Of a stretch of 64,000 nucleotides of DNA, positions 63,271 through 64,000 are shown one piece after another. The notes under the pieces are model-generated. The model saw only the letters and a list, made by a program, of their open reading frames with translations, did not search any database and was not told the DNA's origin. A program made the translations under genes and the position numbers. Source of the DNA: Prochlorococcus sp. AG-347-J19 (GTDB lineage Bacteria > Cyanobacteriota > Cyanobacteriia > PCC-6307 > Cyanobiaceae); assembly GCA_003279015.1 (NCBI GenBank), contig QCBV01000004.1, positions 62,001-126,000 of the forward strand, in the 5' to 3' direction. Numbering within the stretch: the stretch's first letter is position 1; each line of letters starts with the position of its first letter.

Positions 63271-63399
63271 ATGGAATTCGCAAAAAAAATCATGACCGAA
63301 AAAGCTGAAAAGCTTAATGGTAAAGCCGCAATGCTTGGAATGTTTGCTCTTGTAGGAGCTTATTATTTTACTGGTCAAATTCTTCCAGGAATTTTCTAG
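63271..63399 (+). CDS. hli: High-light-inducible protein (Hlip), 42 residues
   Basis: Read directly: ATG at 63271, TAG at 63397-63399. MEFAKKIMTEKAEKLNGKAA, then MLGMFALVGAYYFTGQILPG and IF. The chlorophyll motif reads EKLNGKAAMLG, so the usual Arg is Lys. Opposite strand to the other three hli genes; own terminator follows. Confidence 0.93.
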   Translation: MEFAKKIMTEKAEKLNGKAAMLGMFALVGAYYFTGQILPGIF

Positions 63400-63424
63400 T
63401 AAAAATTTTTTTATAATTTTTTCA

Positions 63425-63446
63425 GGGCTTTATAAAGCCCTTTTTT
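63425..63446 (+). terminator. Terminator after the plus-strand hli
   Basis: GGGCTTTATAAAGCCC, a self-complementary stem with minimal loop, then T6. About 26 bp after the stop codon; also faces the convergent amidotransferase gene. Confidence 0.85.
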
Positions 63447-63471
63447 ACTGGATGATTACATTATTCCCTTT

Positions 63472-64000
63472 TTAATTGTCTAATAATTCAAATAATTTAC
63501 TTATTAAAAGCTTTCTTTTAAAAAAAGTTTTATCAATATATTTTTTATTCTCTTCTTTTAAAATTTCTTGACCATTTGAGCCTAATCCTTTAAAGACAAA
63601 TTCTTTATCTTCTTTAATCCACTCATTTATCATTCCTCCCGTTGCCTCTATATGGAATTGCAATCCGTAAGCAAAATTACCAATCCTAAAAAACTGTTCC
63701 TTACAACGTGCACTACTAGCAATGAGTACTGCTTTCTTAGGTAATAAAATCCTATCTCCATGCCAATGCAGTACATGAAAAGGGTCTTCAAATAGTGCTT
63801 TGAAGTCTTTAAACGATTTATCTATAAGAATCTGAGACCATCCAATTTCTGGTAATGCTTTTGGAGGTGATCCATATTTAAGAATTTCTACATCTCCTCC
63901 AGCCGCACTCGCAAGCAACTGAGCACCTAAGCAAACACCGATTATAGGTCTCTCATTTTTTAATTCTTTTTTTATAAAATCTCTTTCTAACTTAAGCCAT
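63472..64000 (-). CDS. Class I glutamine amidotransferase, N-terminus cut by window edge
   Basis: The visible 175 residues include RPIIGVCLGAQLLASAAGGD with the nucleophile Cys, LPEIGWSQI, HVLHWHGDRILLP and AYGLQFHIEATGGMI with the catalytic His and Glu, so a GATase1 fold (PF00117) of the stand-alone GMP synthase-like type. The frame is open to the right edge (visible from WLKLERDFI), so the start lies outside. Likely a stand-alone hydrolase such as a GuaA-like or gamma-glutamyl protein; the substrate is unknown. Confidence 0.88.
   Translation of the reverse strand, partial: WLKLERDFIKKELKNERPIIGVCLGAQLLASAAGGDVEILKYGSPPKALPEIGWSQILIDKSFKDFKALFEDPFHVLHWHGDRILLPKKAVLIASSARCKEQFFRIGNFAYGLQFHIEATGGMINEWIKEDKEFVFKGLGSNGQEILKEENKKYIDKTFFKRKLLISKLFELLDN

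Overview
The window reads as a chromosome segment from a high-light-adapted marine Prochlorococcus. The basis is strong AT-richness throughout, very short intergenic gaps, a Pcb chlorophyll-binding antenna gene beside flavodoxin, a cluster of four high-light-inducible (hli) genes, psbD/psbC, ycf4 and petM, and the single-gene NADPH thioredoxin reductase (NTRC). The clade assignment is inference from gene content; no search was run.

Layout. (1) 1-4.5 kb: surface polysaccharide genes on the minus strand (sugar-1-phosphate transferase cut by the window edge, gmd, an O-antigen ligase/polymerase-like membrane protein, a DXD-type glycosyltransferase), ending exactly at the 3' end of tRNA-Arg(UCU). 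This looks like the edge of a genomic island. (2) 4.7-18.1 kb: core housekeeping (rsmI, cysQ, pnp, rpsN, an M50 site-2 protease, serS, ycf46, the cluster rpmH-rnpA-PH protein-yidC, aroH, sppA). (3) 18.2-24.7 kb: EamA transporter, two envelope glycosyltransferases, an RHH protein, an AEC permease, SemiSWEET and a peroxiredoxin-like protein. (4) 24.8-34.1 kb: flavodoxin + Pcb, DUF3386, a methyltransferase, a MIF-like tautomerase, DUF1824, glyQ, a Som-type porin, a PiuC-like oxygenase divergent from a FutA-type iron-binding protein, tRNA-Ser(CGA). Flavodoxin/Pcb and PiuC/FutA together suggest an iron-responsive neighbourhood. (5) 34.2-45.7 kb: a putative outer-membrane barrel, ferredoxin, cobQ, maf, psbD-psbC, ycf4, a cyclophilin, ilvH, petM, ycf39-like, infA. 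(6) 45.7-60.6 kb: NTRC, the three-part transhydrogenase pntA-pntAB-pntB, hydrolases, dxr, cysS, polA, an HlyD-type adaptor, ychF. (7) 60.6-64 kb: small membrane proteins of unknown function, a candidate structured small RNA, the hli cluster with HLR1-like sites, and a glutamine amidotransferase cut by the right edge.

Several genes are too short for a 60-residue cutoff or run off an edge and were read directly: rpmH, petM, two hli genes, four other small proteins, and the two edge-truncated genes. Two genes (AEC permease and cyclophilin) have convincing N-terminal signal or membrane sequence upstream of any ATG/GTG/TTG, which suggests AUU and AUA start codons; the AUA case has an ideally placed Shine-Dalgarno sequence and overlaps the ycf4 stop codon.

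No CRISPR array, insertion sequence, integrase or rRNA was seen. The most novel-looking items are the AUA/AUU starts, the candidate small RNA beside the hli operon, the tandem HLR1-like sites in front of that operon, and the run of unrecognised small membrane proteins at 60.6-62 kb.
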